From positions 237,351,038 to 237,415,037 of the forward strand of contig JAQMRL010000001.1 in assembly GCA_035578175.1 (NCBI GenBank): 64,000 bases of DNA, in the 5' to 3' direction. This document shows, in pieces, positions 1 through 11,156 of the stretch. This DNA is from Catonia carolina. Its lineage: Eukaryota; Arthropoda; Insecta; Hemiptera; Achilidae. The position numbers and the translations under genes are program-made. The notes under the pieces were generated by a model. The model searched no databases, was not told the DNA's origin, and worked only from the letters and a program-made list of their open reading frames with translations. The first letter of the stretch is position 1. Every line of letters starts with the position of its first letter.

Positions 1-645
1 AATAAAAAGAGCATAAGCAAATTTATGCAAAATAAAATAATTCAGCAAAATTTAAGTCAGTTAAAAATAACATAATACAGTTATATAAAATAATGTATAT
101 TAATTTATTTCGTTTATTTATTACTAGCAATTCCTCACCGCTCTCTGTCCTTTACGGCTAATTAACTAATACATAATAGGGTTTAATTTCTCGTACATCC
201 TTACAAATAGGTAGCTAAAACACGAATGTACACATAAAACCAATTAGCACCTTCAACTGGAATACTGTTGACGTCATTAGGAATCACCAAATAATGACTG
301 AATATGTGCTATACGATAAAGTATGTAAAATCTATTTTTTTTTTAATTTAAACTAAATAGTAGTACATCTTTGATTTTAGAAAGTATTACGTAAGTTCCT
401 ATGCAGAAATCGGATAAGTACCATATTTTGGATCTAGTAAATAATTATTAATTTTGGAGGAAGGAATAAAAAAATAATGTAACATTTTGGAGTAGTACTG
501 TAGGCCTACCTAATACCTGACTTATAATACAATACGTTGTACACAATATGTATAAAAGAACTAATTCTCCCTACCAAACAAATAAAATAAAAGACGACTT
601 AATTTTTTAATATTTGAAAATTACATACATATAATTTTTTGTAAT
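1..645. other. AT-rich stretch without recognised feature
   Basis: No coding frame, RNA gene or repeat could be recognised. The octamer TAGGCCTA, over-represented in this window, occurs at 501. Confidence 0.5.
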
Positions 646-649
646 GCCA

Positions 650-755
650 TATGGCATAAGTCACTGAGGAACCTCTAAGCTTTCCAATAATAAAAGAAGT
701 TTTGAAATCGGTTGGGTAGTTACTGGGATTACCTCGTGTAAACAAACAAACGTTA
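650..755 (+). repeat. Possible retroposon tail with AAAC-rich end
   Basis: The text around 700-750 (aaatcggttgggtagtt, then a CAAA-rich run) resembles the 3' tails of short retroposons common in insects, where an 'AAATCGGTxxxGTAGTT' phrase precedes (CAAA)n. Only one copy is in the window, so this rests on memory of the motif and not on an internal comparison. Confidence 0.3.
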
Positions 756-1744
756 CTCCTTAAAAAAATTGCAGTTTCTTAAAAAATTGTATTAAGTATA
801 GACCGAAGTAGATACAATGTACTGTCATACGAACCACCGTTTTGGATTTTAAACCTATCATTATTGTAAACAAGTAAAAATTAACGAATTACGGTTGAAA
901 ATTGTAACAACAAATTACAAAAAACACAAGCCCTTAGTACTTTCGTGGATTTACAACACTGTCGGCCTTTTTATCAAAATCACAATTTACTTTTAAGTTT
1001 TACGGAACTCTCCTTCTAAAAATAACTTTTTTGGTTTCAAGGGTCATGAAACGTGAAGATAAGTTGAAATTTATCATGATAGAAAATAATGATTTTCACA
1101 GATAGAAAAATTTATGACAGAAAATTTTATCATGTCACCATGCTCTCTTATTCTATTCTACAGATAGAGCTTGAGAAAGAAAAAAAACCAAGCCTTAATA
1201 ATTTCATTCATTCTTAATTTGCATTACTTAATGTAGGCGAAACGGTCTATTCTCCAAGGAAAAAACAAGATGTTTATCAAAACGTTAGTTAAAACAGAGA
1301 GTCTTGCGATACTTAAAAACAAGAATTAACCAAGAGGGACAAAGTATTAGAAGATTTTAGATAGTGGAACTTAATTATGAGCAAATATAAACCTTCGTAA
1401 ATCCTTTGGAGAATAACGCCAATACGAAAACTGTTTAAAATTAAATATTTTAATATCCTTTTCTAAAAAAAGAAACGCTTAATGATAAAAAGAACAGTTT
1501 CAATGGCCATTTTAGACAAATTTTGGCGGTTCACTGCTAAAAAAAATTTAATAAAACCTATAGAAACTATGCCCTAAAATTAGATTACCTTAGTAACCAT
1601 ACAATTTGGAGCATTTTTAATTATCTTTTATATTTTATAATCATATTTGAGACGTATAACTTACTTGCGTCACAGCTACGTTTTAATAGAATTAAATACT
1701 AATATTTAATTTACATCACTCAACTATCTTAGAATGTTATTATA
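756..1744. other. AT-rich stretch without recognised feature
   Basis: No gene or known repeat seen. Short open frames in all frames look like chance. Confidence 0.45.
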
Positions 1745-2005
1745 AGTCGAGAATTAAAATTAACTCCGATAAAACAAAACAGTCACTTTTACCCTAAGGC
1801 TGCAAACCAGCCTACCAGTATTTCATTTGATTCTCATATAACAAAAGCTAAGAAAATTCGCTATCTCGGACTCCATACAGAAGACTTACGTAGAAAGAAC
1901 ATGTCAGTATGAAGCGGAAAGTTTTAGATAGTACGCGGTTACAGCTAAACAAGTCTTCGGTCCCGAAGATCAAAATTACCCTCTTATCTGAAGTACTTCT
2001 TTACA
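1745..2005 (+). pseudogene. Jockey-like LINE reverse-transcriptase fragment
   Basis: Conceptual translation in more than one frame gives pieces of the region after the catalytic site of Jockey-clade LINE reverse transcriptases: K(L/I)NSDKTKQ near 1755-1785, then IRYLGLHTEDLRRK near 1855-1900, then KIKITLLSEVLLYK near 1965-2005. These match the family pattern NxxKTK...RYLGxxxDxxLxWxxH...LLYK. At least two frameshifts and several stops interrupt it, so it is dead. The downstream part (SAK..NLNxLQTFQ) is missing here, but is present in the 32.6-kb copy. It sits directly before a SINE. Confidence 0.7.
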
Positions 2006-2091
2006 AATTTTTACTCAAATTAAATTTAAATTGACTAAATAAAATTTGCACAGTTGTAAATTTAATATAGTAGAAAAATATCCTTCAGTTT

Positions 2092-2254
2092 TGTTTTGTT
2101 TAACGTCCGGCTGTTTTGCAAGTACTGCTAATGCAAACGGTGAAAAGGATGATAGATAAAGAAGAGTGATGAAAAAATGCCAGATCTGACCGGGAATCGA
2201 ACCCGGGACTCCGGCGTAGAAGCCAGTTGCGCTAACCACTACGCCAACGGCTGA
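2092..2254 (-). mobile_element. tRNA-derived SINE, family 1
   Basis: Read on the minus strand, a tRNA-like head holds a box-A-like GGCGTAGTGGTTAGCGC and a box-B-like GGGTTCGATTCCCGG. A tail of about 75 bp ends in CACCGTTTGCATTAGCAG...GCAAAACAGCCGGACGTTAA. The same tail follows the heads at 13495-13645 and 21892-22050, so the unit is a dispersed SINE and not a host tRNA gene. The head does not fold to a clean acceptor stem. Confidence 0.75.
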
Positions 2255-2283
2255 CCAAAATCTTACAACAAATAAATTCTTAT

Positions 2284-2349
2284 AATAAACGAGTACATAC
2301 CCGCTCCTATTTGAGTAATAAACGAGCACATACCCGCTCCTATTTGAGT
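2284..2349 (+). repeat. 33-bp tandem duplication
   Basis: Two adjacent 33-bp units, each beginning AATAAACGAGYACATACCCG, differ at one base. The minus-strand frame across them reads SNRSGYVLVYY twice; this is a by-product of the duplication, not evidence of a gene. Confidence 0.9.
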
Positions 2350-2467
2350 AATAACCTAAGACCTTCTCCTTAGCAGAAGATTGTGCTATCGATACGTATA
2401 ATTTTAAAGACACCACCTACCTGTAAAAGAGAAAACACAGTTTGTTAAAAAAAGTAAAGACAATTAA

Positions 2468-2585
2468 TTTACATAAGTTCAAAATTCTTTTCAAAAATTC
2501 ATTCAACACAATAATTCAATTCAAAAAAAATTCATTCACCACAATTTACATAATAAAATCAAAATTCTTTTCAAAAATTCATTGT
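2468..2585 (+). repeat. 80-bp tandem duplication, AT-rich
   Basis: A 25-bp string (TCAAAATTCTTTTCAAAAAT plus TCATT) occurs at 2479 and again at 2559, both preceded by ATTTACATAA-like sequence. This indicates two copies of a unit of about 80 bp. Confidence 0.75.
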
Positions 2586-2847
2586 TCATAATCGTTTAAA
2601 ATTATTTTTAATTTGGATAAGTTGTAGTCAAAAAGTAATAAAACATGACAAATGAGCAATAAAAAAAATTTTTATTCTTGAAATAAATTTACCTGTGGAA
2701 TACAATGACACAATCTCTGTGTGTTTTCACCACGCCTGGTTTTAAAGTTACACAAAGCTCACTTAAAAAAATTATTAGTAAACTCAGACAATTTAAAAAA
2801 CTGACATGAATTTAACATTTTGCTTGCAACAAATAGTTATAAGAAAC

Positions 2848-3906
2848 AAAATCTTGTGTTTAGTACTCACACTACTTTTTCTTGCGAAAGTAAATAATGA
2901 AAAATATAACTTAATTATAATCATGAGTGATTACCGTTATTTTGATGAGAAAAATACGGTAGGTAAAATTAGTAATTGACGCTAAACTAAACGCTGTAGA
3001 AAAACCGCTTGAAATAAAAGTCGTAGGTTTTTCATACTACTTTGATTATATAAAATGCATATTAAGGCTGCAATCTTAAAAAAACAATACTTTACCACGA
3101 AAACACAGCCCCCACGAATTTCAAACAATTAATTATTTATTTACAATATCATCTCGCGATAAACTTACTGGACAACAGTGAATATACGTTTACAAGACTT
3201 AACAGGTACAATGAGTTGGATTTAATTAACAGATTCGAACACAATTATATTTTTATTTTAGATATTTTTATGTGTATAAGTGTAAATATTTTCTTTTTTT
3301 ATTTAAATTTTGAATCATTTCAAAATTAACTAATTTTTTAAAATTACAAAAAATTATCTTCAACAATTATTATTAATGTATAATGTTGTTGTAAATTTGT
3401 CTTTTCTAAGTTTACCTTATTACTTATTGTTCTTTTTTTTATAACAGAACAGATTGTAATTATACTGATTTGATAAAAAAACATTAAATAAATTGTTTAC
3501 AACAGGCTAAAGTGGCTTAATGACCAAACATGTCACTTACCCAATTTTCTAGAACAGAAAAGTGTAGTAAATGAGGCGATTTTAAAGAAAATGAAGAGCT
3601 GTTATTGAGAAATTTGAAAAAAGTATTGCACGAATAAACTATTACTTCTGGTTGACCGATTTTAATGAAAATGTTTGTATCGGGTCCCCTTATGGTACCT
3701 TTAAGTTTTAAGTTTCAACTTTGTACAACATTCCGTTTTTGAGATATTTTATTCAAAAACATGAGTGTGCGCGCGCATACATATACTATCGCTCAAAACG
3801 AGTTTTTTTGGATTCAGGATCCCTGAGACATGTATATCCGGAGAAAATTTGACAGGAAAACAATACTCTCCATCCCTATATTTCGTATAGGGCAAGAGAA
3901 AGTAAT
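2848..3906 (-). mobile_element. Element H copy (Helentron-like), diverged, interrupted
   Basis: The diverged 3' terminus is at 2848-2890 (AAAATCTTGTG..., degraded subterminal repeat TTTTTCTTGCG) and the 5' terminus is at about 3880-3906 (GGGCAAGAGAAAGT). The two internal modules (GCTAAACTAAACG, AAAATGCATATTAAGG) and the conserved GGTTGACCGATTTT block near 3652 are recognisable. About 397 bp at 3128-3524 are foreign to the family. The microsatellite is reduced to an alternating GTGTGCGCGCGCATACATATA. The high divergence suggests an old copy. Confidence 0.75.
3128..3524. mobile_element. Possible insertion within element H copy
   Basis: These 397 bp are absent from every other element H copy. 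They are bounded by CAAACA on both sides (3122-3127 and 3525-3530), which could be a 6-bp target duplication. The interior is AT-rich with no recognisable coding sequence or terminal repeat, so the element type is unknown. Confidence 0.4.
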
Positions 3907-4412
3907 AAAAGAAACATTCAAAACAAAGCAAACAAAGCAAAGTATTGGTTAAGTTGTTAGTTAAGTTAGAGTAGTAAGTAAGTATAGTAGATTTTGAATG
4001 CTATTGCTAATAGAGTTTTTTGATATTTATTTAAAAGTTTCCAACCCATCCTAGTACATGGTTTTGTCCATAATTGTATTGGATAATTTCCACCACCTCT
4101 AGCGTAATAGGATAGTAGTTTACTGTAAGAAATTTTGTATTATCGTAATTTATTTTTTATGTAATGTGTAATTTTATGGGAATTAATAAATTATTATTAT
4201 TATTCATTTATAAAGTTAATTTAAGTATTTTTACTATAATTTTTTTAACATTCTATAAATTATGCTGTTTTGGTTTTATTGTATAACTGGAAATGTTGAT
4301 AGGGTTACTGCAATCGACAGCGTATAGAAGTGATACGTTATAACAAATTCACAAGCAGAACTACACATTTCTATATTGTTAACTACATATTTTACTACAC
4401 ATGTTTTGCAGA

Positions 4413-4592
4413 GCTTGTCTGACGGCTTGAGTCAGACAAGCCGTAAATTGAATTTTATAATAAAACTTGATTTAATAAAATTCGTTCCATGAAAATTGAT
4501 CAATAGTGTTGATCAACTTTACAGATCTACATATTGAGAATAAAACAAACTGTAGTTTCAGGAACATGCAATAATATAATTATTCCTGAAAC
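4413..4592. repeat. Cluster of three perfect inverted repeats
   Basis: Three hairpin-capable palindromes lie within 180 bp: an 11-bp stem GCTTGTCTGAC with a 7-nt loop (4413-4441), TTGATCAA repeated around a 5-nt spacer (4496-4516), and a 10-bp stem GTTTCAGGAA/TTCCTGAAAC with an 18-nt loop (4555-4592). No other copy is seen in the window. They could be transposon-end debris, structured RNA or chance. Confidence 0.7.
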
Positions 4593-4599
4593 AAAACTA

Positions 4600-5766
4600 T
4601 AACAGGGTAAACCAATTTAAAAGAATTTAATAATTCCTATGAGTTAATTAATTAAATTAATTAGCTTTTCTCTTTGAAATGCAAAACAAAAGGTTTACTT
4701 TACTTTTTTTCAATATTCGTGCATAAAAAATGTACGAGAGAACTTTATTAACTTTTAACTTGTAAAAGTAATTAAATGTTATATGAAAGAAAATGTATAA
4801 AAATGAGTTTACAAAAAAGAAAAGCCATAGATAATTAAATTTCGTTTTTTTTGAATTTGAAAAATTTCCAATAAAAATACGAGTAGAAACAGTTTTCCGT
4901 AGTATTTAAAAGAGAGTCAATGGATGAGAGGTATATTTTAAATACGTTTTTACCTGTCACACCAATTTATTACCGCAGAATTTACAGTCGCAAGCGGAAG
5001 CCAGTTAAAGCTTATCTTTATTTTTATTAGCGGGATTTAATTTTGAAAAATCATGGTACGTCGAGGAAGAGGGCGCTGATGCCACTCTTAATGCAATTTC
5101 CGGAGCCAGGAGTGCGCCTGATTTAATTTCAAAATACAGTTTCACTACCATACTGTCACTGCGCAATTTCACTTTACCAAGAGTTCAATTTTGTCTCCCT
5201 AACTCATTCACGAAAGAGCGAGAGAAAATGTGAGATCTCTCTTACATTTCCCTCACCATTCTTCGGCCTTTTTCTTCTTATCCTTCACTACACTAATTTC
5301 TCCGTGTTATATTTTTTACCCTACGATTTATCACAAGGTGCATTCGTTATAAATTCACACATGAAAAGAGACCTTGTATCATGTAATAACTCGATTAACA
5401 GCGACCAAGTTTCAGAGCTCCAATACACGGAGAAATTGAATTAGTCCTGAAACTGAAATAAAATTTTCCCCAACGCATAACTATTCATTCGAATTCAGCC
5501 AATTCCCCCTTTATTAGATACTGATGTAAACAATGTCCACCGAATATATTACGTTATTGAAAGTACTTCTAAGTTAATGGTTTTTCGTTTACGATCTACA
5601 AGCGTTATCACAAAAATCATATAACGTTTTATTAGTTTAAAATTTATGTCCTAACTTAACGCTCATGATTTGCATTTTAAAGTAAGTAACTTACACGTGA
5701 AGCGATCCCAATTGGGTGTTTTATCGCCTTATCACACTAAAAATATGAAATAAATAGGAAGCAAAA
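4600..5766. other. No gene recognised; GC-richer patch at 5040-5290
   Basis: Mostly AT-rich. From about 5040 to 5290 the composition is more balanced, and no repeat family of this window matches it. It might be single-copy host sequence, but no frame or splice pattern could be supported. Confidence 0.4.
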
Positions 5767-5767
5767 G

Positions 5768-6687
5768 AAATCTAGTGTAAAACATACGAATTTCTGCTGC
5801 CAATTCAAATAATTAACAATATAACCTAACATTACTAATAAAACATTAGAAATAAACAAAAACAACTAACCTCAAAAAATATAACCTTATTTTAAACATG
5901 AGTGAAAGACGCAAAATGAAAATCAACCTGTTTAACTTAAAAATACGGAAAATCACTCTTTCACGCTAAACTAGGCTCTGTAAATGAAAGTTGTAGATCT
6001 TTTTATTTCCTATACATTTGATTATAATATACTATTGTCGTGCATACTAAGGCTGAAATCTTTAAAAATCGATTTTTTTACACATTTTCATATAAAAAAA
6101 AAACATAAAATCGCTAATTACCGCTGAACTAAGCGTTATACAAAGAAATGTTTGAAACAAAAGTTGTAGAATTTTAAATTTTCTACATTTTTGCGCTGAA
6201 ATGCATAGCCTATTAAAGCCGCAATCTTAATAAAAACATTTTTTTTTTCAAGAAAAAAGCCTCCCCAAGAATTTCAGCAGACATGGCGCCTACCCTATCT
6301 TGTAGAGCATAAAAAATTTAGTATATGAGGAGATTTTAAAGCAAATTGTAGCAGCCGTTTTGGAGAATTGCAAAAAATGAATAATGACACGAATAAACTA
6401 GGTACTACTTCCAGTTGACCGATTTTGATTAAAATGTTCGTGTCGGGTCCTCTAGTAGTATTTAACTTAAGTTTCAACTTAGTACGGTGTTCCGTTTTTC
6501 AGATATTCTGCTCACAGATTATCCACACACTACCACCCACCCACACCCACACATCGCTAAAAGCATGATTTTTGAGTTCAGGGGGTCTGAAAACCTGTAG
6601 ATCCGGTAAAAACTCGATTTCGAAAAACAATATCGATATGAAAACAATACTTCTTTCATATATATTCATATAGACAAGAGAAAGTAA
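5768..6687 (-). mobile_element. Element H copy (Helentron-like), near complete
   Basis: 3' end at 5768 (AAATCTAGTGTAAAACATACG, hairpin degraded) and 5' end at 6687 (GACAAGAGAAAGTAAT). It contains both internal modules, the AAAGTTGTAG inverted repeat, the TTGACCGATTTTGAT block and the block ending GATCCGGT. The microsatellite is replaced by short CCCACCCACACCCACAC repeats near 6535-6552. Confidence 0.85.
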
Positions 6688-6689
6688 TA

Positions 6690-7070
6690 AATAAGACATT
6701 AAGAAATAATTTATAAATCGCAAGATCGTCATTTCTGTCGCTAAAGAAATTGCTGTGTAGTCGGGATCTTGGCATTTCTTTATTTATTTTTTTATTTACA
6801 AGTCTGCTACATTAAAATCTGTCCACATGAAATAGAACAATCAGTAATGTTAACAAATGTTAATTAACATAACATTAACATCGAAAAAACTATTCTTTTC
6901 AATCTTGAAAACCCGTTATCAATGTTGTTTAGCAGATTCAGAGCCAGGAAGTTGGGATGATGGTTGAGTCTTTCTTTATATTTACGACTGAAGTTTTATT
7001 CACAGTGTCTATATTAAGATCGGCATGTATATAGGTGTTTTTGATGTACCACGGAATCTGATCTTGGCAT
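6690..7070. other. AT-rich stretch, possible LINE upstream sequence
   Basis: No clear feature. The last 100 bases may belong to the LINE remnant that follows, but no reverse-transcriptase motif is visible. Confidence 0.35.
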
Positions 7071-7074
7071 TGAG

Positions 7075-7545
7075 CTCAGAATGAGAATGTTACGACGTTA
7101 TGTCTTCTCTGTTCTGTTGTATGGGATAGAGGCGTAGACTCTCAAAAAATTCATTTAGAGAAGATAGACGCCTTTGAGATGTAGTGCTACCACAGGATAT
7201 GGCACATTCCGTGGTCAGACAGAATAGCAAATAAAGATGTGCTTGATAATAATGGGCAAATAATGTGAGCTGATTGAGACAAAGAGGAGAAAACTTTAAT
7301 ATCTTGGACGTGTGATTAGTGGTCCTAAATATCAAATCTTCCAAATAATCATGCAGAAGAAGATAAAGGGCACGCAGAACGTTGGCAGACGTCGGAGATC
7401 CTGATTGAAGAACCTGAGAGACTGGTTTGGTTGCAGTAATATGAAAACTGTTCCGTGCAGAGCAGCGAATAAGATTCGCATAATGATAATGATGTGCAAC
7501 CTCCAATAACAACTTAAGAATAGGGACTTTAAGAAGAAGAAAGCA
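7075..7545 (+). pseudogene. LINE reverse-transcriptase C-terminus, family A
   Basis: Translation gives LRRYVFSVLLYGIEA (7090-7135), LEKIDAFEM*CYHRIWHIPW (about 7158-7215), then YLGRVISGPKYQIFQIIMQ (about 7300-7355) and VGRRRRS*LKNLRDWFGCS. This is the conserved end of a non-LTR retrotransposon protein (VLLYGxExWT...FExWCYRRxLxIPW...YLGHxxR...GRRRxSWLxNLRxW). Stops and shifts, including W-to-stop at FEMW, show it is dead. It ends in a GAAGAAGAA-type tail. The longest open frame of the window (minus strand, 7090-7719) is only its antisense shadow. Confidence 0.8.
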
Positions 7546-7549
7546 AAAA

Positions 7550-8040
7550 CTTAATATTATTTTAGTATTTGCAGATACATAAAACATACAATAAAAATTT
7601 AAAATTTCCTTTTTCTGTTTTAAAGCAAGTTCGTTGAAATTTAATACCGCTAACGATTGTAGAGAATTTATCATTTCACAGGCGGCCACTTGTACAACCA
7701 AACCTATCTCAAAATCCACAAAGAAGATTAAAAATATGCTGGAATAGGGATCTTATGTATAAAACAGAGAGGAGGGTCTGCCAGTGGGTGATTTATCATT
7801 CAAACGAAAACAGGACATTACATACGTACATCATAAATACTGCTGGTTGTATAAATCTAAAGTTGTAGTTCTTACTAATAAAAGTTAAAAAAATATAAAT
7901 TGAAAAATTTGTAGATGAGCTAGGTGAATCGTGTTACAAAGAGTAGAAAAGAAAGTAACAAACAGTAACAGTACAGTAGAGAGGAAATAGGTTGCATCAG
8001 TACATAAATATGCAAATTTCAATATTTAGATTTAAATAAA
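7550..8040. other. AT-rich stretch without recognised feature
   Basis: No gene or repeat recognised between two LINE remnants. Confidence 0.4.
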
Positions 8041-8245
8041 GGGGAAAAGTACAGATTACTCCAAGTAATACAGGAAAATATTATGGGAAAAAGGAATCGA
8101 GGTACAAGAAATATATCCTGCCTGAACCAGCTGAGAGCTTGGTTCAGAAATAGCTCCACTGATTTCTTAGAGTATCAGCATCCAAAGTCAAGGTTATCAA
8201 GATGATTGCCAACATTCTTAGACGAGACGGAAAGAAAGATGACTC
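8041..8245 (+). pseudogene. LINE 3' end, family A
   Basis: Translation in shifting frames gives KYRLLQVIQENIMGKRNRG, LNQLRAWFRNSST and, near the end, MIANIL. This matches the extreme C-terminus of family A (YxLLQxIxxGKxxGKR...NLRxWxGxSSxxLF...xxMVANIRNG). A short AG-rich tail follows. Strongly 5'-truncated, as is usual for LINE insertions. Confidence 0.65.
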
Positions 8246-8249
8246 TTAA

Positions 8250-9160
8250 GATAATGACCGGAAACTTACTTGAGAATTTTAAAACATGGTAATAAAAAAT
8301 GGATTACTTTCAAGTTCAACCCGGGAATCACTTCTAGGACGTTCAGTTTAGGGGTCTCACACAGTTACGAATGGGACAAAAAAAGTCTGGCTCACTTGGT
8401 TTTTTCAGAAAAAACATTACCGGTCCGCGTGCGTACAGATGTGACACAGTAATTCATTTCAAGCCAATAACATTAACTTTTTTCCCGAAAAATATTTTTT
8501 TCATTTTCTTATAAATTGTCCAATATATCACATCTGTGTAATAGATAGCCTTTAGCAGTTCTCTTGTTTTTATTTTTTAGTTCCATTACTAAATATTTGT
8601 TTTATTGATTCTCATAATTCATTTGTAAACAAAAAGAAAAACCAGAAACGTTTACAGAGGATATAATCTGTTTGTAATCCTACTTTAACATTTATTCCAA
8701 AGCGTCCTAACAATTTTTATTGTAACCTTTAAAATCAATGGTACTAAAACGTAATCTGAGTGAATTTAAATTACCAAAATACCTTTAAAAACACAATGTC
8801 AATATTTATCAAAGGGTTTTTATTGTTTTACGGTTTTTGTTTATTATTTCTGAACCTGCTACAAAATGTTTGTATTTTTAACTTCAATTGAGAAATTCTG
8901 AAAAACCATAAAAAGGGAATACAATGCTAACGGGAATAACGTTCGTAATTTTTTTAACAGTCAACAGTTACGATGAGTATAATATTGTTTTTATTCGATA
9001 GTGTATTTAAAAATAAATAAGCGATTGCGCCTGCGCTTATTGCTAGTCACAGAACGATTCATTGAATACTACGGTTTATTGGTTTTCCCGGTTTTTTCGG
9101 TCTCACTCCAAATTAGTTTTCTACGTATCACTTTAAGGACAGTAATAACAATTTCCAGAA
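8250..9160. other. No feature recognised
   Basis: AT-rich. A GC-richer spot at 9025-9060 (GCGATTGCGCCTGCGCTTAT) stands out but has no repeat partner here. A 60-codon frame at 8270-8452 has no recognisable similarity. Confidence 0.4.
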
Positions 9161-9163
9161 TTA

Positions 9164-9345
9164 CAACTCCTTAAAAATCTGAGAATGTGGTATTCGAAAA
9201 TGAGAACACAGTTGTTTCGAGCAGCAGTGGATAAGGTTTAAATTGTTAATATGGTGGCCAACATCTGAAACGGATAGAGACCAGAAGGAGGAGAAAGAGG
9301 AGAAGGAGATGGAGAAGAAGAAGAAGACAGCTCCTTAAGAAGGTA
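9164..9345 (+). pseudogene. LINE 3' end, family A, with GAA-rich tail
   Basis: Translation gives LKNLRMWYSKMRTQLFRAAV followed by MVANI*NG, the terminal motif of family A. The 3' tail at 9285-9345 is a long (GGAGAA/GAAGAA) run, longer than in the sister copies. Confidence 0.65.
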
Positions 9346-9529
9346 CAAACGCAATACTTAAGGGTGTTTACGACCTTTCTACCCCTCTTCAGACCAGATT
9401 TTTAAATCCGTAAAAAAATTTGACAATGATCATCCGCTTATTGACATTACATAGACCAGTAGTTCACAGATGGTGGTACGCAAGAACGATGTATAAAGTG
9501 GTACGCGAACAAGCTGACAAAAAAATGCA

Positions 9530-10157
9530 TACTAAGGCTAAAATCTATAAAAACTCGATTTTTTAAAGATTTTCATGAAAAAAAAAACAGAAAATCACTA
9601 ATTACCGCTAAACTAAGCGTTATAAAAATGAATGTTTGAAATAAAAGTTGTAGGATTTTAAATTCTCTACAACTTTTATTATATAGGGTACATTTTTGCG
9701 CTAAAATGTATAAGTTATTCAAGTCGCACTCTTAAAAAAACAATTTTTTTACGAGAAAACAACCTTCCCAAGAATTTCAGCAGACATAGCGCCTACCCTA
9801 TGTTGTGGAACATAAAAAATGTAGTCAATGAGGCGATTTTTAAAAAAATCGTAGGAGCCGTTTTAGAGAGAATTGCAAAAAAGTGAAAAATGACATGATT
9901 AAACTACTACTTCCAGTTGACCAATTTTAATGAAAATGTTCGGGTCGGGTTCTCTAGTAGTATCTAACTTAAGTTTAAAGTTGGTACGATGTTCCGTTCT
10001 TGAGATATTCTCTTCACACACACAGACCAATCGCTAAAAACATATTTTTTGGGTTCAGGAGGTCTGAAAACGTGTAGATACGGTGAAAACACGCTTTAGG
10101 AAAATCGACATGAAACCAATACTTTCCTTTCTATATATTCATATAGGCAAGAGATAT
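9530..10157 (-). mobile_element. Element H copy (Helentron-like), 3'-truncated
   Basis: Homology begins at AAAATGCATACTAAGG (about 9532) and runs to the 5' terminus CATATAGGCAAGAGA at about 10157. The outer module, the 3' subterminal repeat and the 3' hairpin are absent. The second module (GCTAAACTAAGCG, the AAAAGTTGTAG inverted repeat) is intact. The microsatellite is only CACACACACA. Confidence 0.85.
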
Positions 10158-10252
10158 AAAAACATACATACGTAAATGCGAAGGTGTCTGTTTAAATACC
10201 TTAAATTTTATTATAATATATTTCCAATATTATTTTCAACAAAAAATATTTT

Positions 10253-10335
10253 TACCGCAAATGGATTCGAACCACCAATATTGTTTTCTTCCGTGCTTTA
10301 ACGTTAACCAATAATCCACGAAGGCGAGCTAAATA
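10253..10335 (-). mobile_element. tRNA-like SINE head
   Basis: On the minus strand there is a perfect box-B core GGTTCGAATCC, with a box-A-like GATTATTGGTTAACG about 45 bp upstream. No clean cloverleaf forms and no family tail was recognised, so it is a degenerate tRNA-derived retroposon rather than a gene. Confidence 0.5.
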
Positions 10336-10371
10336 ATTCATAAAATTTACAATACCAGTGGAAAGTAGAGA

Positions 10372-10447
10372 TATTGGCAGGCCGAAGTAAAGATGGGAGC
10401 CCGAAACAGGTAGAAATGCTTAAATCGCGAAAAGAAGAAGAAGATTT
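10372..10447 (+). mobile_element. Probable LINE 3' tail
   Basis: A short AG-rich segment ends in AAAAGAAGAAGAAG, like the tails of the family A LINE fragments at 9345, 16.0 and 39.7 kb. Too short to translate with confidence. Confidence 0.35.
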
Positions 10448-10449
10448 TT

Positions 10450-11156
10450 AGTACTGAACAATTACTGATAAAAAGTAAGCGATGAAAATTTAGTTAATAA
10501 ATAATTCATGTACTATATTTTTAAACAGATAAATGATATGAGACATTAACTCACAGACGTAAAAGACAATAGAAAAAGATAAATATAAAATGTAATGCTA
10601 ACATAAAATAACAATTAATTAAAAATAAAAACCGATAATCGTATTGTATTACATTAACATAAATGTATGAAATAGTTGTTTATTGACAAATATTATACTG
10701 TGAACAACACCCTATTTGTTTTCTAGGTGACCTAGATACGGTATACGAACTCGTAACCGATATTTGTACAGATTAAATTACTAATTCACAAACAATTTCT
10801 GTTACAAATATTACATTTAAATAAATGTCACATTTCTAATAAATGCAATTTAAAAGTATAGTATGTTTTTTATAAAACCTTTACAATATGTTTAAAACTT
10901 TATAATTTAATCAAAAGAATTTTATTTCCAGTGTAGAATATTAATTTATTAATGTTAATAAATGACTGGAGGAAACACAGACTAGCTTCTCGTCAATTAA
11001 TGAATGATTTATTACAAATAAATTATTGCGCATTACAGCGTAAATTAGTAAAATATAGGTCGATTCCCAATGTACTAAGTGGTGTCAAAACCACTTGATA
11101 CTTGGTCTCTAACCACCTCTATTTTTTTATTTTTTTTTTAGGTGGTAACTTGATCA
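10450..11156. other. AT-rich stretch without recognised feature
   Basis: Very AT-rich, no gene or repeat family recognised. Confidence 0.45.

Noticed and set aside
7090..7719. Longest open frame (209 codons, minus strand) as a host gene.
   Set aside because: It runs antisense through a clearly readable plus-strand LINE remnant, and has no recognisable domain.
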